Source of the DNA: Chelativorans xinjiangensis
GTDB lineage: Bacteria; Pseudomonadota; Alphaproteobacteria; Rhizobiales; Rhizobiaceae
Assembly: GCF_009812055.1 (NCBI RefSeq)
Contig: NZ_WQNH01000034.1
Location: forward strand, 1 to 53,319
Length of the DNA stretch: 53,319 nt
Reading direction: 5' to 3'
The translations under genes were made by a program, and so were the position numbers. Shown one piece after another: positions 26,267 to 35,031 of this stretch. Under the pieces are notes generated by a model. The model was not told where the DNA came from, ran no database searches, and was given only the letters and a program-made list of their open reading frames with translations. Positions within the stretch are counted from its first letter, which is position 1, and each line of letters opens with the position of its first letter.

Positions 26267-27841
26267 ATGAGCACGCTTGGTGCATACCTTCGCCTCGTCC
26301 GCGCGGGCTGGATTCTCTTGCGCGAGGGCGTGGTGGCCGCCCTTCCCGGCGATCAGCTCGAAGGCATGCCGCGCCTTGGCTGGCGCGTGGCGAAGCTGGT
26401 CTCGCGCCGCCGCGCGGGCACGCGCGACCGGCCCGAGCGCCTGGCGATCGCCGTCGACCGCCTCGGCCCCTCCTATGTGAAGCTCGGGCAGTTCCTCGCC
26501 ACCAGGCCCGACGTGGTCGGTCACGACATGGCCTTCGACCTGGCAAGCCTCCAGGACCGCATGGAGACCTTCCCCGAAGCGCAGGCGCGCGCCGCCGTCG
26601 AGGCCTCGCTCGGCGCCTCCGTGGAGGCGCTCTACACGGACTTCGGCATTCCGGTGGCGGCCGCTTCCATCGCCCAGGTGCATCGGGCAAAGATCATGCG
26701 CGAAGGCGAAATGCAGCCGGTCGCCGTCAAGATCATCCGGCCCGGCGTGCGCCGCCGGTTTTTCAACGACCTGGAAAGCTACTTCCTGGCCGCCCGCCTG
26801 CAGGAGCGCTACATCGCCGCCGCCCGCCGCCTGCGCCCGGTGGAGGTGACGGAGACGCTCGCCCAGACCACCAAGATCGAGATGGACCTCAGGCTGGAAG
26901 CCGCCGCCATCTCCGAGCTGCACGAAAACTCGAAGGGCGACCCTGGCTTCCGGGTGCCGTGGGTCGACTGGCGGCGCACGGGCCGTGACGTGCTGACGCT
27001 GGAATGGATCGACGGCATCAAGATGTCCAACATCGAGGCGCTGCGCGCCGCCGGGCACGACCTCGAGGGGATCGCCGTCACCCTCATCCAGTCCTTCCTG
27101 CGGCATACCCTGCGCGACGGTTTCTTCCATGCCGACATGCACCCAGGAAACCTTTTTGTGGAGGCGGACGGCACCATCGTCGCTGTCGATTTCGGCATCA
27201 TGGGCCGCATCCGCCGCAAGGAGCGCCGCTTCCTGGCCGAGATCCTCTACGGCTTCATCACGCGCGACTTCCGCCGCGTGGCGGAGGTGCATTTCGAAGC
27301 CGGCTATGTGCCCGCCCACCACAACATCTCCGCCTTCGCCCAGGCGCTGCGCGCCATCGGCGAGCCGATCCATGGGCAGCCGGCCGAGACCATCTCCATG
27401 GCCCGCCTGCTCACCCTCTTGTTCGAGGTGACAGAGCTCTTCGACATGCAGACCAGGCCGGAGCTCCTGCTTTTGCAGAAGACGATGGTGGTGGTGGAGG
27501 GCGTGGCGCGCACGCTCGACCCGCATTTCAACATGTGGAAGGCCTCGGAGCCCGTGGTATCCAGCTGGATCGCCGCCAATCTGGGGCCGCGCGGCCTCAT
27601 CACCGACGCCCGCGACGGCCTCACTGCGCTCACGGCGCTGGCCCGCCAGGCGCCGGAACTGGCCGCTCGCACCGAGCGCCTGTCGCGTGAGATCGAAGCC
27701 ATGGCCGAACACGGCCTGCGCTTCGACGCGGAAACCTCCGAGGCCATCGGCCGCGCCGAAGCCCGCCACACCCGCTCCGGCCGCCTTGCGCTGTGGGTCA
27801 TCGCCCTGACGCTGCTCGCCATCGCCTGGCGGCTTTTCTAG
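26267..27841 (+). CDS. ubiB: UbiB/ABC1 atypical kinase for ubiquinone biosynthesis
   Basis: A 524-residue member of the UbiB/Coq8 protein-kinase-like family, which has ATPase activity and supports ubiquinone biosynthesis at the inner membrane. YVKLGQFLATRPD carries the KxGQ motif, AAASIAQVHRAK replaces the usual glycine loop with an Ala-rich one, and HADMHPGNLFV and VDFGIMG are the catalytic and metal-binding segments. Two hydrophobic stretches lie at the C-terminus, the last one being WVIALTLLAIAWRLF. It is co-transcribed with ubiE. coaBC, which follows in many relatives, is absent here. Confidence 0.95.
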   Translation: MSTLGAYLRLVRAGWILLREGVVAALPGDQLEGMPRLGWRVAKLVSRRRAGTRDRPERLAIAVDRLGPSYVKLGQFLATRPDVVGHDMAFDLASLQDRMETFPEAQARAAVEASLGASVEALYTDFGIPVAAASIAQVHRAKIMREGEMQPVAVKIIRPGVRRRFFNDLESYFLAARLQERYIAAARRLRPVEVTETLAQTTKIEMDLRLEAAAISELHENSKGDPGFRVPWVDWRRTGRDVLTLEWIDGIKMSNIEALRAAGHDLEGIAVTLIQSFLRHTLRDGFFHADMHPGNLFVEADGTIVAVDFGIMGRIRRKERRFLAEILYGFITRDFRRVAEVHFEAGYVPAHHNISAFAQALRAIGEPIHGQPAETISMARLLTLLFEVTELFDMQTRPELLLLQKTMVVVEGVARTLDPHFNMWKASEPVVSSWIAANLGPRGLITDARDGLTALTALARQAPELAARTERLSREIEAMAEHGLRFDAETSEAIGRAEARHTRSGRLALWVIALTLLAIAWRLF

Positions 27842-27874
27842 GGCGGGATAAGTTAAACAGGGTCAACCGACGTG

Positions 27875-27968
27875 CGTCATCCCGGAAGCTGCAGCGAAGC
27901 GGAGGCTGTCCGGGACGTCGATGTCACGGAATGGGTCCCGGCCCTCACTTCGTTCGGCCGGGATGACG
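27875..27968. repeat. Dispersed intergenic repeat with CGTCATCCCGG ends
   Basis: CGTCATCCCGG (27875-27885) and CCGGGATGACG (27958-27968) are perfect 11-bp inverted ends of a segment rich in CGGAATGGGTCCCGGCC. Segments of this wording are frequent between genes in Rhizobiales. It lies between the convergent ubiB and the EndoQ-helicase fusion and may also end transcription from both sides. Confidence 0.5.
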
Positions 27969-28019
27969 GCGGTTAGGGCGATCCGAGCTAAATTCATCCC
28001 GCTTTTGGGGCACTGAGCT

Positions 28020-31000
28020 TCAGAACAGGCTGAGCTGCCGCGCCCGCGACTTCTGCTTCGTGGCCGCATGGCTCGCCGTCAGCTTATCGGCGATATCGCC
28101 CAGGAAGGGCGAAGGCGGCAGCGCGCGGACCGCGCCGCGCCAGAACCGCTCAGTCGCGCGGGTGAGGAACAGCCTGTCCATGGCCCGCGTCATGGCGACG
28201 TAGAACAAGCGTCTTTCCTCGGCCCGTGCCTTCTCATCCTGTTCCGCGCTCGGTCCCCAGGAAAAAGGCACCAGCCCGTCCTCCATCCCGACGACGAACA
28301 CCACCGGAAACTCCAGCCCCTTGGCCGCATGCATGGTGACGAGCAAGACCCGGTCGGCGCGCGGGTCGCGGAAGTCGGCCTCGGTGGAGAGCGCCACCTG
28401 CTCGCCAAGGAGCGCCGCATCGCCGCCCACCGCCTCGGAAGCGGCGAGTGCCGTGAGCCACCCCCTTGCCTCGGCGAGCGCCGCGGCATCTGCTTCCTCC
28501 TCCTGCCTCGCCGCTTCGGCTGCTGCCGCAAGGCGCGTCGGCAGGTCCATATCGATGTGCGCCTTGCCCTCCAGTGCGCGCAGGATCGCCGCAACGCCCG
28601 CGTGCCCGGCGATCGGGGCGGGTGAGCTTTTCTTGAACGGGATGCCGGTCCGGTCGAACGCTTCTCTCAAGGCCGCCGACTGGGTGTCGGTGCGGTAGAG
28701 CACCGCGAAATCGGCAAAGCCGAGCGGCGCGCAGCCCCGCCGACCCGGCTTGCCCCCGTGCGCGGCAAGCATGTCGTGCCCGCCCAGAAGCTCCTCTATT
28801 GCTGCGGCGACGAAGGCCGCCTCCGCCTCCCCGTTCGCCGCCGTGTGCACGACAATGGGCGTCTCCATCGGCCGGGTCATGCCGTCCGGCGCCGCGCCCA
28901 TAAGCTGGGCGCTAGCGGTGACGATGGTGCCGGTGGAGCGGTAGTTGTGCTTGAGCCGCGCGGTGCGGGCCGAGGGGAAATCGCGTGCGAAGCGCGTGAA
29001 GCAGGTGGCGTCGGCCCCGCGGAAGCCGTAGATCGCCTGGTTGGGATCGCCGATCACGCAGAGATTGCCGCTCGCGCCGGCGAGAAGCTGCAACAGGCGG
29101 TATTGCCGCTCGTCAACGTCCTGGAACTCGTCGGCCACGATATGGGTGAAGCGCTCCCGCCAGCGAGTGGCGATCTCCGCGTTCCCTTCCAAAAGACCCA
29201 CGGCCAACGCCACCAGATCGTCGAAATCGACCCAGTTTCCCTCCCGTCCCAGCCGGTCGAGCGTGGCGCGCGCCTCGGCTTCCTCGCCCTCACCCGCCAC
29301 ACCCGTCCGCTTCATCACGGAAACGGCCTTGACGAACCGCACGGCCCGCCTTTCGCTGACATTCAGCGCGGCGGCGAGTGCCGCCGTCCGCTCCTTTTCG
29401 CCGGCAATACGGAAGTTCAGCGCCAGGCCGAGTTCCCCGCCATGGGCGCGCAGGATGGCAAGGCCCAGCGAATGGAAGCTGTGCACCGCCACGTCCTTCG
29501 CCGCCCCCGGCAGCAGAACGGCAAGGCGCGCCCTGAGCTCCTCCGTCGCCTTGCGCGTGAAGGTGGCGGCAAGGCAGGAGGCGGCCGGCACGCCGCACTC
29601 CACCACCAGATGTGCGATGCGGCGGGTCAGCATGCGCGTCTTGCCCGAGCCGGGGCCGGCGACGACCGTCAGCGGCCCTTCGATCATCGCGGCGGCCTGG
29701 GCCTGGTCGGCGTCAAGCGCCGCCAGCACTCCCTCGCGGCCTGAAGGTGCCGGCGTCGACGGCGCGGGCTGTGACGGCGCCTCTGCCGGCGCCGATTGGT
29801 CCGCCTGCGGCCTTACTGCCCGTTTGCGGCGGCGCACCGGCACGTCGAAGAGAAGGTCGCCCTTGGTGAAGCGGTCGAGCTCGCCCTCCTCGAACAGCCG
29901 GATCACGCCGTATTCGCCGTCATAGCCCGCCTGCCGGATCACCGCGCCGGCGCGCAGCCGCGCCACCGCCTCGCCGAGCAGGGAATCGGCGCGCCCGATA
30001 TCCTCCACCGGCACCTCGGCAAGCACGGAAAGCTCGGGCCCCAGTGCCGCCGTCGCGCGGTCGTAGGCGTGGCCGACGGCCTTCGAGGCAACACCGCTGC
30101 CGAGGATTTCCGAGAGCATCTCCGGCAAAGGCACGAGGCTCGCCACCTCTCCCGCCGTCAGTGGCGGGACGGCCTCGGCCTCGCTGCGGTCGGCCAACAG
30201 CTCAACGCGATGCGCCACGCCCACTGTCACTCGGTTACCGCAGACCGGACAGCGCCCGTCGAGCGCCAGCGTCTCCTTCGGCTCGAGCCGTACCCCGCAG
30301 GCGCGGTGCCCGTCCATGTGGTATTTCCCTTCTTCCGGGAAGAACTCCACCGTGCCTTCGTATCCCTCGCCTGTCTCCAGTGCGCGGCGGATCGCAAAAT
30401 AGTCCGGCTCGCAGGAAAAGCGCGTCGCCTCGCGGCCGAGCTTGCCCGGCGAATGCGCGTCGGAATTCGACGTCAGCCGGTAGCGGTCGAGGAAGGAGAC
30501 GCGCCAGTTCATCGCCGGGTCGGAGGAAAGCCCCGTCTCTACCGCGAAGATGTGGTGGGTGAGATCGCCGTAGCATTCCTCAATGGAATCGAAACCGGAT
30601 TGGGAGCCGAGAGCGGCGAACCACGGCGTCCAGATATGCGCCGGCACAAGATAGGAATCCGGCCCCGATTCCAGCGCGATCTCCAGAAGGTCGCGCGAAT
30701 CGAGCCCCAGGATCGGCCGTCCGTCGGAAGCGATATTGCCGATCCGCCCGAGCTGTGCGGCCAGCCGGTCGGCGGCCGCAAGGTCGGCCGCGTAGATCAG
30801 ATGATGGATCTTCCGTGTCTTCTCGCCCTTCTTGTAGATGGTCGAGATCTCCGTCGACAGCATGAAGCGCACGGGCCGCCGGCAGGCGGGCGGCAGGGTC
30901 TTCTCGATCTCCGCCTCGATCTCGGGCTTCAGGCGGAAAAGACCGCCGCCGTCGGGCACGAGCTTGTCCTTGATCTCGGCAAGCCAGGCCGGATGCACGC

Positions 31001-31127
31001 AGTCCCCGGTGCCGACCACGCCAATCCCCTTGCGCGCCGCCCACCAGGCAAGATGCTCGAGATCGAGGTCCCGGCTGGTGGCGCGGGAATATTTCGAATG
31101 GACGTGCAGGTCGGCATGAAAGGTCAT
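28020..31127 (-). CDS. Endonuclease Q-like PHP nuclease fused to a UvrD/Rep-family DNA helicase
   Basis: One uninterrupted 1035-residue frame joins two DNA-repair modules. Residues 1 to about 430 look like a complete EndoQ-type protein (TIGR00375): metal motif DLHVHSKYS (His8, His10), VVGTGDCVH, STEIS, HHLIYA, SDAHSPGKLG (222-231), then a zinc site with DGHRACGVRL and CPVCGN (Cys277, Cys293, Cys296) and GVAHRVELLADR. A Pro/Ala-rich linker covers about 434-465. The rest is an SF1A helicase: Walker A AGPGSGKT (490-497), DEFQD (666-670), GDPNQAIYGFRGAD (693-706), TMHAAKGLEFP and LFYVAMTRA. EndoQ cuts 5' of hypoxanthine, uracil or abasic sites, so the fusion could cut at deaminated bases and unwind from the nick. 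The ATG at 31127 begins exactly at the PHP motif; its ribosome-binding site is weak. It stands alone. Confidence 0.92.
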   Translation of the reverse strand: MTFHADLHVHSKYSRATSRDLDLEHLAWWAARKGIGVVGTGDCVHPAWLAEIKDKLVPDGGGLFRLKPEIEAEIEKTLPPACRRPVRFMLSTEISTIYKKGEKTRKIHHLIYAADLAAADRLAAQLGRIGNIASDGRPILGLDSRDLLEIALESGPDSYLVPAHIWTPWFAALGSQSGFDSIEECYGDLTHHIFAVETGLSSDPAMNWRVSFLDRYRLTSNSDAHSPGKLGREATRFSCEPDYFAIRRALETGEGYEGTVEFFPEEGKYHMDGHRACGVRLEPKETLALDGRCPVCGNRVTVGVAHRVELLADRSEAEAVPPLTAGEVASLVPLPEMLSEILGSGVASKAVGHAYDRATAALGPELSVLAEVPVEDIGRADSLLGEAVARLRAGAVIRQAGYDGEYGVIRLFEEGELDRFTKGDLLFDVPVRRRKRAVRPQADQSAPAEAPSQPAPSTPAPSGREGVLAALDADQAQAAAMIEGPLTVVAGPGSGKTRMLTRRIAHLVVECGVPAASCLAATFTRKATEELRARLAVLLPGAAKDVAVHSFHSLGLAILRAHGGELGLALNFRIAGEKERTAALAAALNVSERRAVRFVKAVSVMKRTGVAGEGEEAEARATLDRLGREGNWVDFDDLVALAVGLLEGNAEIATRWRERFTHIVADEFQDVDERQYRLLQLLAGASGNLCVIGDPNQAIYGFRGADATCFTRFARDFPSARTARLKHNYRSTGTIVTASAQLMGAAPDGMTRPMETPIVVHTAANGEAEAAFVAAAIEELLGGHDMLAAHGGKPGRRGCAPLGFADFAVLYRTDTQSAALREAFDRTGIPFKKSSPAPIAGHAGVAAILRALEGKAHIDMDLPTRLAAAAEAARQEEEADAAALAEARGWLTALAASEAVGGDAALLGEQVALSTEADFRDPRADRVLLVTMHAAKGLEFPVVFVVGMEDGLVPFSWGPSAEQDEKARAEERRLFYVAMTRAMDRLFLTRATERFWRGAVRALPPSPFLGDIADKLTASHAATKQKSRARQLSLF

Positions 31128-31254
31128 GGAACCCAAGAAATAGCAGCCTCCACGGGGCGGTTCAAAGGCTTGGGCGTGCCATGACGGCATTTCCACAGCC
31201 GCTGGTGCTTCGCGAACGGCCCCTTGCATTGACCGATTTGGAAGTGGGGCCCCG

Positions 31255-31299
31255 TTTCGGCATGGATCCTCAGGCTTGACCCGAGGATCCATGCCGAAA
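31255..31299. repeat. REP-like palindromic element, perfect hairpin
   Basis: Arms at 31255-31271 and 31283-31299 are perfectly complementary over 17 bp around the loop AGGCTTGACCC. The core GGATCCTC(A/T)GGCTTGACC is shared with 13383-13425. It lies upstream of the helicase-fusion gene and after the TPR gene in the 266-base gap 31128-31393, which holds nothing else I can identify. Confidence 0.7.
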
Positions 31300-31393
31300 C
31301 ATCAACGCGTTGCCGACAGTCAAATATTCAGGCCGTTGGTATAAACGAGCGCCGGACTGATACGGCGCATTCCGCCGGTTCGCAGGCCGCGCC

Positions 31394-32224
31394 TCAGTTG
31401 CCGCCGTCCTCCCTGGCAATCTGCGTCCAGCTGTCGCTCTGGGCGAGCATCGCGCGCAGGTAGCCTACGTTGGCTTCGGCCTGCTGGGGCAAGAGCTCCT
31501 GGCGGGCGATCTTTTCGGCTTCGGCGAAGCGGCCCTGCAGGCCGACGACGAGGGCGAGGTTCTGGCGCACGCGGCTGTCGGCGCCGGGCGCGGCGGCGGC
31601 TTGGCGCATGTGCGCCTCGGCTGTCTTCAGGTCGCCAGCGAGCAGGTAGGACATGCCGAGATTGGAAAGAACGGAGGGCTCGTCGGGCTTGATATCGAGG
31701 GCACGGCGATAGAGCGCGCGAGCCTGGTCGGGCTCGCCGAGCTGATCGAGGATCGCCCCTTCGGCCGACAGCAGGCGCCAATCGGGATATTCCGGCGTCT
31801 GCGCGCGGCGCACTGCGTCCAGCGCCGGCTCCAGTTCGCCGGCGGCAGCAAGGGCCTTGCCGTAGGCGGCCAGCACCTCGCGGTCCTTCGGATGGTCGAT
31901 CGCCAGCTTGCGCATGACGGCGAGCGACTGATCGGTGCGCCCGCTCATCTGCAGGATGCTGGCGTAGCGCAGCGCCACCGGCTTGTCCTTGGGGTTTTGG
32001 GTGTAGGCCTTGCCGAGGCTGGCGGCGGCGTTTTCTAGCTCGGGGCCAGACATCGAGGCCACGACGGACCGGTCGCCGCCGGCGATCGAGCCGGTGGTCA
32101 TGCCGCCGACCTTGCGGTTCTGGCCGGCGCAGCCGGCAACGGCGGCCGCCAGAAGCAGCGTCGCCGCGGTAGCGGCGAGCCTGCCGCTGCACGATCTTCC
32201 GCGACCCGAGCTATGGGTGAACAT
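31394..32224 (-). CDS. TPR-repeat lipoprotein (TadD-like)
   Basis: A 276-residue exported protein. The N-terminal hydrophobic segment ends in VAGC with Cys32, a good lipobox, so it is probably a membrane lipoprotein facing the periplasm. From about 60 to 250 it consists of tetratricopeptide repeats, for example DQARALYRRALDIKPDEPSV and AEAHMRQAAAAPG. It resembles TadD of the Flp pilus system, but no other tad gene is in the window, so it may be an orphan or work with the divergently encoded aminopeptidase. The ATG at 32224 follows AGGGG. Confidence 0.8.
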   Translation of the reverse strand: MFTHSSGRGRSCSGRLAATAATLLLAAAVAGCAGQNRKVGGMTTGSIAGGDRSVVASMSGPELENAAASLGKAYTQNPKDKPVALRYASILQMSGRTDQSLAVMRKLAIDHPKDREVLAAYGKALAAAGELEPALDAVRRAQTPEYPDWRLLSAEGAILDQLGEPDQARALYRRALDIKPDEPSVLSNLGMSYLLAGDLKTAEAHMRQAAAAPGADSRVRQNLALVVGLQGRFAEAEKIARQELLPQQAEANVGYLRAMLAQSDSWTQIAREDGGN

Positions 32225-32258
32225 GCGCGCCCCCTACGCCAATTTACCGGACAGCCTT

Positions 32259-32288
32259 TTGCGGGCTTCCCTCCTCGAGAAGTATTCT
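32259..32288 (+). promoter_or_regulatory. Candidate promoter for the leucyl aminopeptidase gene
   Basis: TTGCGG and TATTCT are separated by 18 bases in the 106-base divergent region between the TPR lipoprotein and the M17 peptidase. Transcription would begin near 32295, about 36 bases before the start codon. Confidence 0.35.
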
Positions 32289-32330
32289 GTTAACCCTAAC
32301 GGAGCGTTAATCCCCGAGGAAAGAACCGCC

Positions 32331-33692
32331 ATGCCGCTCACCCTGACCGCTCGCAAGGACACCGCCTCCCTTCCCGTCTATCTGGCATCCGGAGATGCGC
32401 TGGAGGAGACGGGGGCCGATGCGAGGGCCTGCGCCTGGGCGCGAGCGAACGGCTTTCATGGCGCGGAGGGGGCTTTGCTCACCATTCCGGGGGACGACGG
32501 GGCGCTTGGCGGAGCCTTCTTCGGCGTCGGCAAGGCCCCCTTCGGCCTCGGCAAGCTGGCGCGCGCCCTGCCGCAAGGCGCCTGGCACTTCGCCGCACCG
32601 CCGAACGACCCGAACTTGGCTGCCCTCGCGCTCAAGCTCGGCAGCTATACCTTCACCCGCTACGGCAAGAAGCCGACGCCGCAGATCAGCTTCGCCGTGC
32701 CGGAAGGGGCCGACCTCGCCGCCGTCGAACGACAGGCCGAAGGCACCTTCCTTGCCCGCGACCTCATCAACACGCCGGCGAACGATATGGGACCGGAAGC
32801 GCTGGAAGAGGCCGCGCGCGGGCTGGCGGAAAAGCATGGGGCGGAGGTACGGGTAACCGCGGGCGAGGCGCTTCTTGCGCAGAACCTGCCGATGATCCAC
32901 GCCGTCGGCCGCGCCGGCGCGCAAGCGCCGCGCCTCATCGACCTCAGATGGGGGGCCGAGACGGCGCCCAAGGTGACGCTGGTCGGCAAGGGCGTGTGCT
33001 TCGATACCGGCGGGCTCGACATCAAGTCGGCCAGCGGCATGCTGCTGATGAAGAAGGATATGGGCGGCGCGGCCAATGTGCTGGGCCTTGCCTCCATGAT
33101 CATGGCGGCGAAGCTGCCGGTGCGCTTGCGCGTTCTGATCCCGGCGGTGGAGAACGCCATTGCCGGCAACGCCTTCCGCCCCGGCGACATCCTGACGAGC
33201 CGCAAGGGTGTGACGGTGGAAGTCGGCAACACCGACGCCGAGGGCCGGCTGGTGCTGGCCGATGCGCTCGCCTTGGCCGACGAAGAGGCGCCGGAACTCA
33301 TGATCGACATGGCGACGCTGACGGGGGCCGCGCGCGTCGCCCTCGGCCCCGACCTGCCGCCGTTCTACACCCATGACGAGGCGCTGGCGGCCGGGCTCTC
33401 CGAGGCAGCGGAGACGGTCGCCGATCCCCTTTGGCGTATGCCGCTGTGGCAGCCCTACAAGGACAAGCTGCGCTCCAAGGTGGCCGACACGAACAACGTG
33501 ACGTCCGACGGCTTTGCCGGTTCGATCACCGCTGCACTGTTCCTCGAGCGCTTCGTCGAGAAGGCTTCCGCCTGGGCGCATTTCGATATCTACGGCTGGA
33601 ACCCGAACGAGAAGCCTGTCTCCCCGGTGGGCGGCGAGGCGCAGGGAATCCGCGCCATCGAACGCGTGCTGAAGGAGCGCTACGGCGCCTGA
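32331..33692 (+). CDS. M17 leucyl aminopeptidase family protein
   Basis: A zinc- or manganese-dependent aminopeptidase of 453 residues. The C-terminal catalytic domain has GKGVCFDTGGLDIKSASGM (220-238) and the M17 signature NTDAEGRLVLAD (300-311). It also has the expected Lys and Asp/Glu metal ligands (Lys220, Asp225, Asp243, Asp302, Glu304). It is shorter than E. coli PepA and may trim peptides in the cytoplasm. The ATG at 32331 follows GAGGAAAG. In related genomes it often stands, as here, just before an NlpC/P60 gene, which suggests a shared role in peptide or peptidoglycan turnover. Confidence 0.92.
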   Translation: MPLTLTARKDTASLPVYLASGDALEETGADARACAWARANGFHGAEGALLTIPGDDGALGGAFFGVGKAPFGLGKLARALPQGAWHFAAPPNDPNLAALALKLGSYTFTRYGKKPTPQISFAVPEGADLAAVERQAEGTFLARDLINTPANDMGPEALEEAARGLAEKHGAEVRVTAGEALLAQNLPMIHAVGRAGAQAPRLIDLRWGAETAPKVTLVGKGVCFDTGGLDIKSASGMLLMKKDMGGAANVLGLASMIMAAKLPVRLRVLIPAVENAIAGNAFRPGDILTSRKGVTVEVGNTDAEGRLVLADALALADEEAPELMIDMATLTGAARVALGPDLPPFYTHDEALAAGLSEAAETVADPLWRMPLWQPYKDKLRSKVADTNNVTSDGFAGSITAALFLERFVEKASAWAHFDIYGWNPNEKPVSPVGGEAQGIRAIERVLKERYGA

Positions 33693-33756
33693 CCCCCTTT
33701 GCGAACACCGGCAATCGGCGTAATGATACGGAACCGAAACGATTGCAGAGGGTTCG

Positions 33757-34104
33757 ATGGTCGCGTTGCGGTCCCTTCAGGCGCTCAGGCTTTGGCAGCA
33801 GGTATGCCTTGCCGAGGTGCGCGATGACATGCCGGACCTGACGGAGCGGCAGATGGCGATCCTGCTCACCGTTTATCTCGATCCGCCCCCGCACACGGTG
33901 CGCGGGCTGGCGGAGAAGCTGAAGGTGACGAAACCAGTGATCACGCGGGCGCTCGACACGATGGGCGCGATGAAGCTTCTCGCGCGCCACCGCGACGAGC
34001 GCGACCGGCGCAACGTTCTCATCCGGCGCACGGTGGAAGGCGCGCTGTTCGTCGAGCGTATCGGTGACGTGGTGGTCGCCAACGCGGCGGAGCTTCCCCT
34101 ATGA
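33757..34104 (+). CDS. MarR family winged-helix regulator
   Basis: A 115-residue protein with a MarR-type winged helix: LTERQMAILLTVY, then TVRGLAEKLKVTKPVITRALDTMGAMKLLARH as the recognition region and wing with the DERDRRN loop. It is shorter than typical MarR (about 140 residues) at both ends of the dimer helices. GAGGG precedes the ATG. Its TGA overlaps the NlpC/P60 ATG by four bases, so regulator and hydrolase are made together, and it may regulate its own operon. Confidence 0.85.
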   Translation: MVALRSLQALRLWQQVCLAEVRDDMPDLTERQMAILLTVYLDPPPHTVRGLAEKLKVTKPVITRALDTMGAMKLLARHRDERDRRNVLIRRTVEGALFVERIGDVVVANAAELPL

Positions 34105-34964
34105 GCGCCCTCGACCGCCGCCTCAATGCCTTCCGGCCCGACCTTGCCGACAAGCGGCTGATGGGGCGCGTGGAGGCGGAACGCTTCGTCGCCGGAGAGC
34201 CGGCCGTGATCGCCGCGCCCGTGGCGGATCTTCACTCGGCGCCGGACGCGGGCGCCAGGATCGACACGCAGCTTCTTCACGGCGAGACGATCCAGGTGTT
34301 CGAGCGGAAGGACGGCTGGGCCTGGGTGCAGGCGGCGCGCGACGGCTATGTGGGCTATGTGGACGAGGCGGCGGTCGGCCGGCCGCTCGCCGCACCCACC
34401 CACTTGGTCTGCGTGCCGCGCAGCTTCGTCTATCCCGAGCCGGAGCTGAAGGCGCCGATGACGACCGTCCACAGCATGGGCGCGCGGCTTGCAGTTGCCG
34501 GCGAGGCGGAGAAACGCGGCACCCGTTACGCGCTGCTCACCTCGGGCGAGGCGATGATCGCCCGGCACCTATGCCCCATCGGCCGGCATGCCGATGATTT
34601 CGTTTCGGTAGCGGAACAATTCCTGCATACGCCCTATCTGTGGGGCGGGACGAGCGGTTTCGGCATCGATTGCTCGGGGCTAGTGCAGCTTCCCATGCTG
34701 ATGGCGGGACGAAACGTGCCGCGCGACACGGACATGCAGGCGGAGGGGATCGGCGCCGCGCTCGATCCGGAGAACGGGTTGAAACGCGGCGACCTCGTCT
34801 TCTGGCGCGGGCACGTGGCGATCATGACCGACGGCGAACATGTCATCCACGCCAACGGCCATACGATGACGGTATCGCGCGAGCCGCTCGGCGAGGCGAT
34901 ACGGCGGATCGAGCCGCTTTATGGGATGCCGACGGGGTATCGCCGGTTGGTGGTAGCACTATAG
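34101..34964 (+). CDS. NlpC/P60 family peptidase with SH3-like domains
   Basis: A 287-residue probable murein peptide hydrolase. The N-terminal half has two SH3-like modules (about 34-92 and 100-160), the first around DGWAWVQAARDGYVGYV. The C-terminal NlpC/P60 domain has the catalytic triad Cys191 (FGIDCSGLVQ), His238 (RGHVAIM) and His250 (HVIHANGH). It cuts D-Glu-mDAP or related bonds in peptidoglycan peptides. No signal peptide is visible, so it may act on recycled muropeptides in the cytoplasm, which would fit the aminopeptidase two genes upstream. Confidence 0.9.
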   Translation: MSALDRRLNAFRPDLADKRLMGRVEAERFVAGEPAVIAAPVADLHSAPDAGARIDTQLLHGETIQVFERKDGWAWVQAARDGYVGYVDEAAVGRPLAAPTHLVCVPRSFVYPEPELKAPMTTVHSMGARLAVAGEAEKRGTRYALLTSGEAMIARHLCPIGRHADDFVSVAEQFLHTPYLWGGTSGFGIDCSGLVQLPMLMAGRNVPRDTDMQAEGIGAALDPENGLKRGDLVFWRGHVAIMTDGEHVIHANGHTMTVSREPLGEAIRRIEPLYGMPTGYRRLVVAL

Positions 34965-35031
34965 CTGTAAATTGAAATTCAAGATGGCCGGTGCGCCGCG
35001 CCAACATCCATCCGCCGTATCCGCCAAACCC

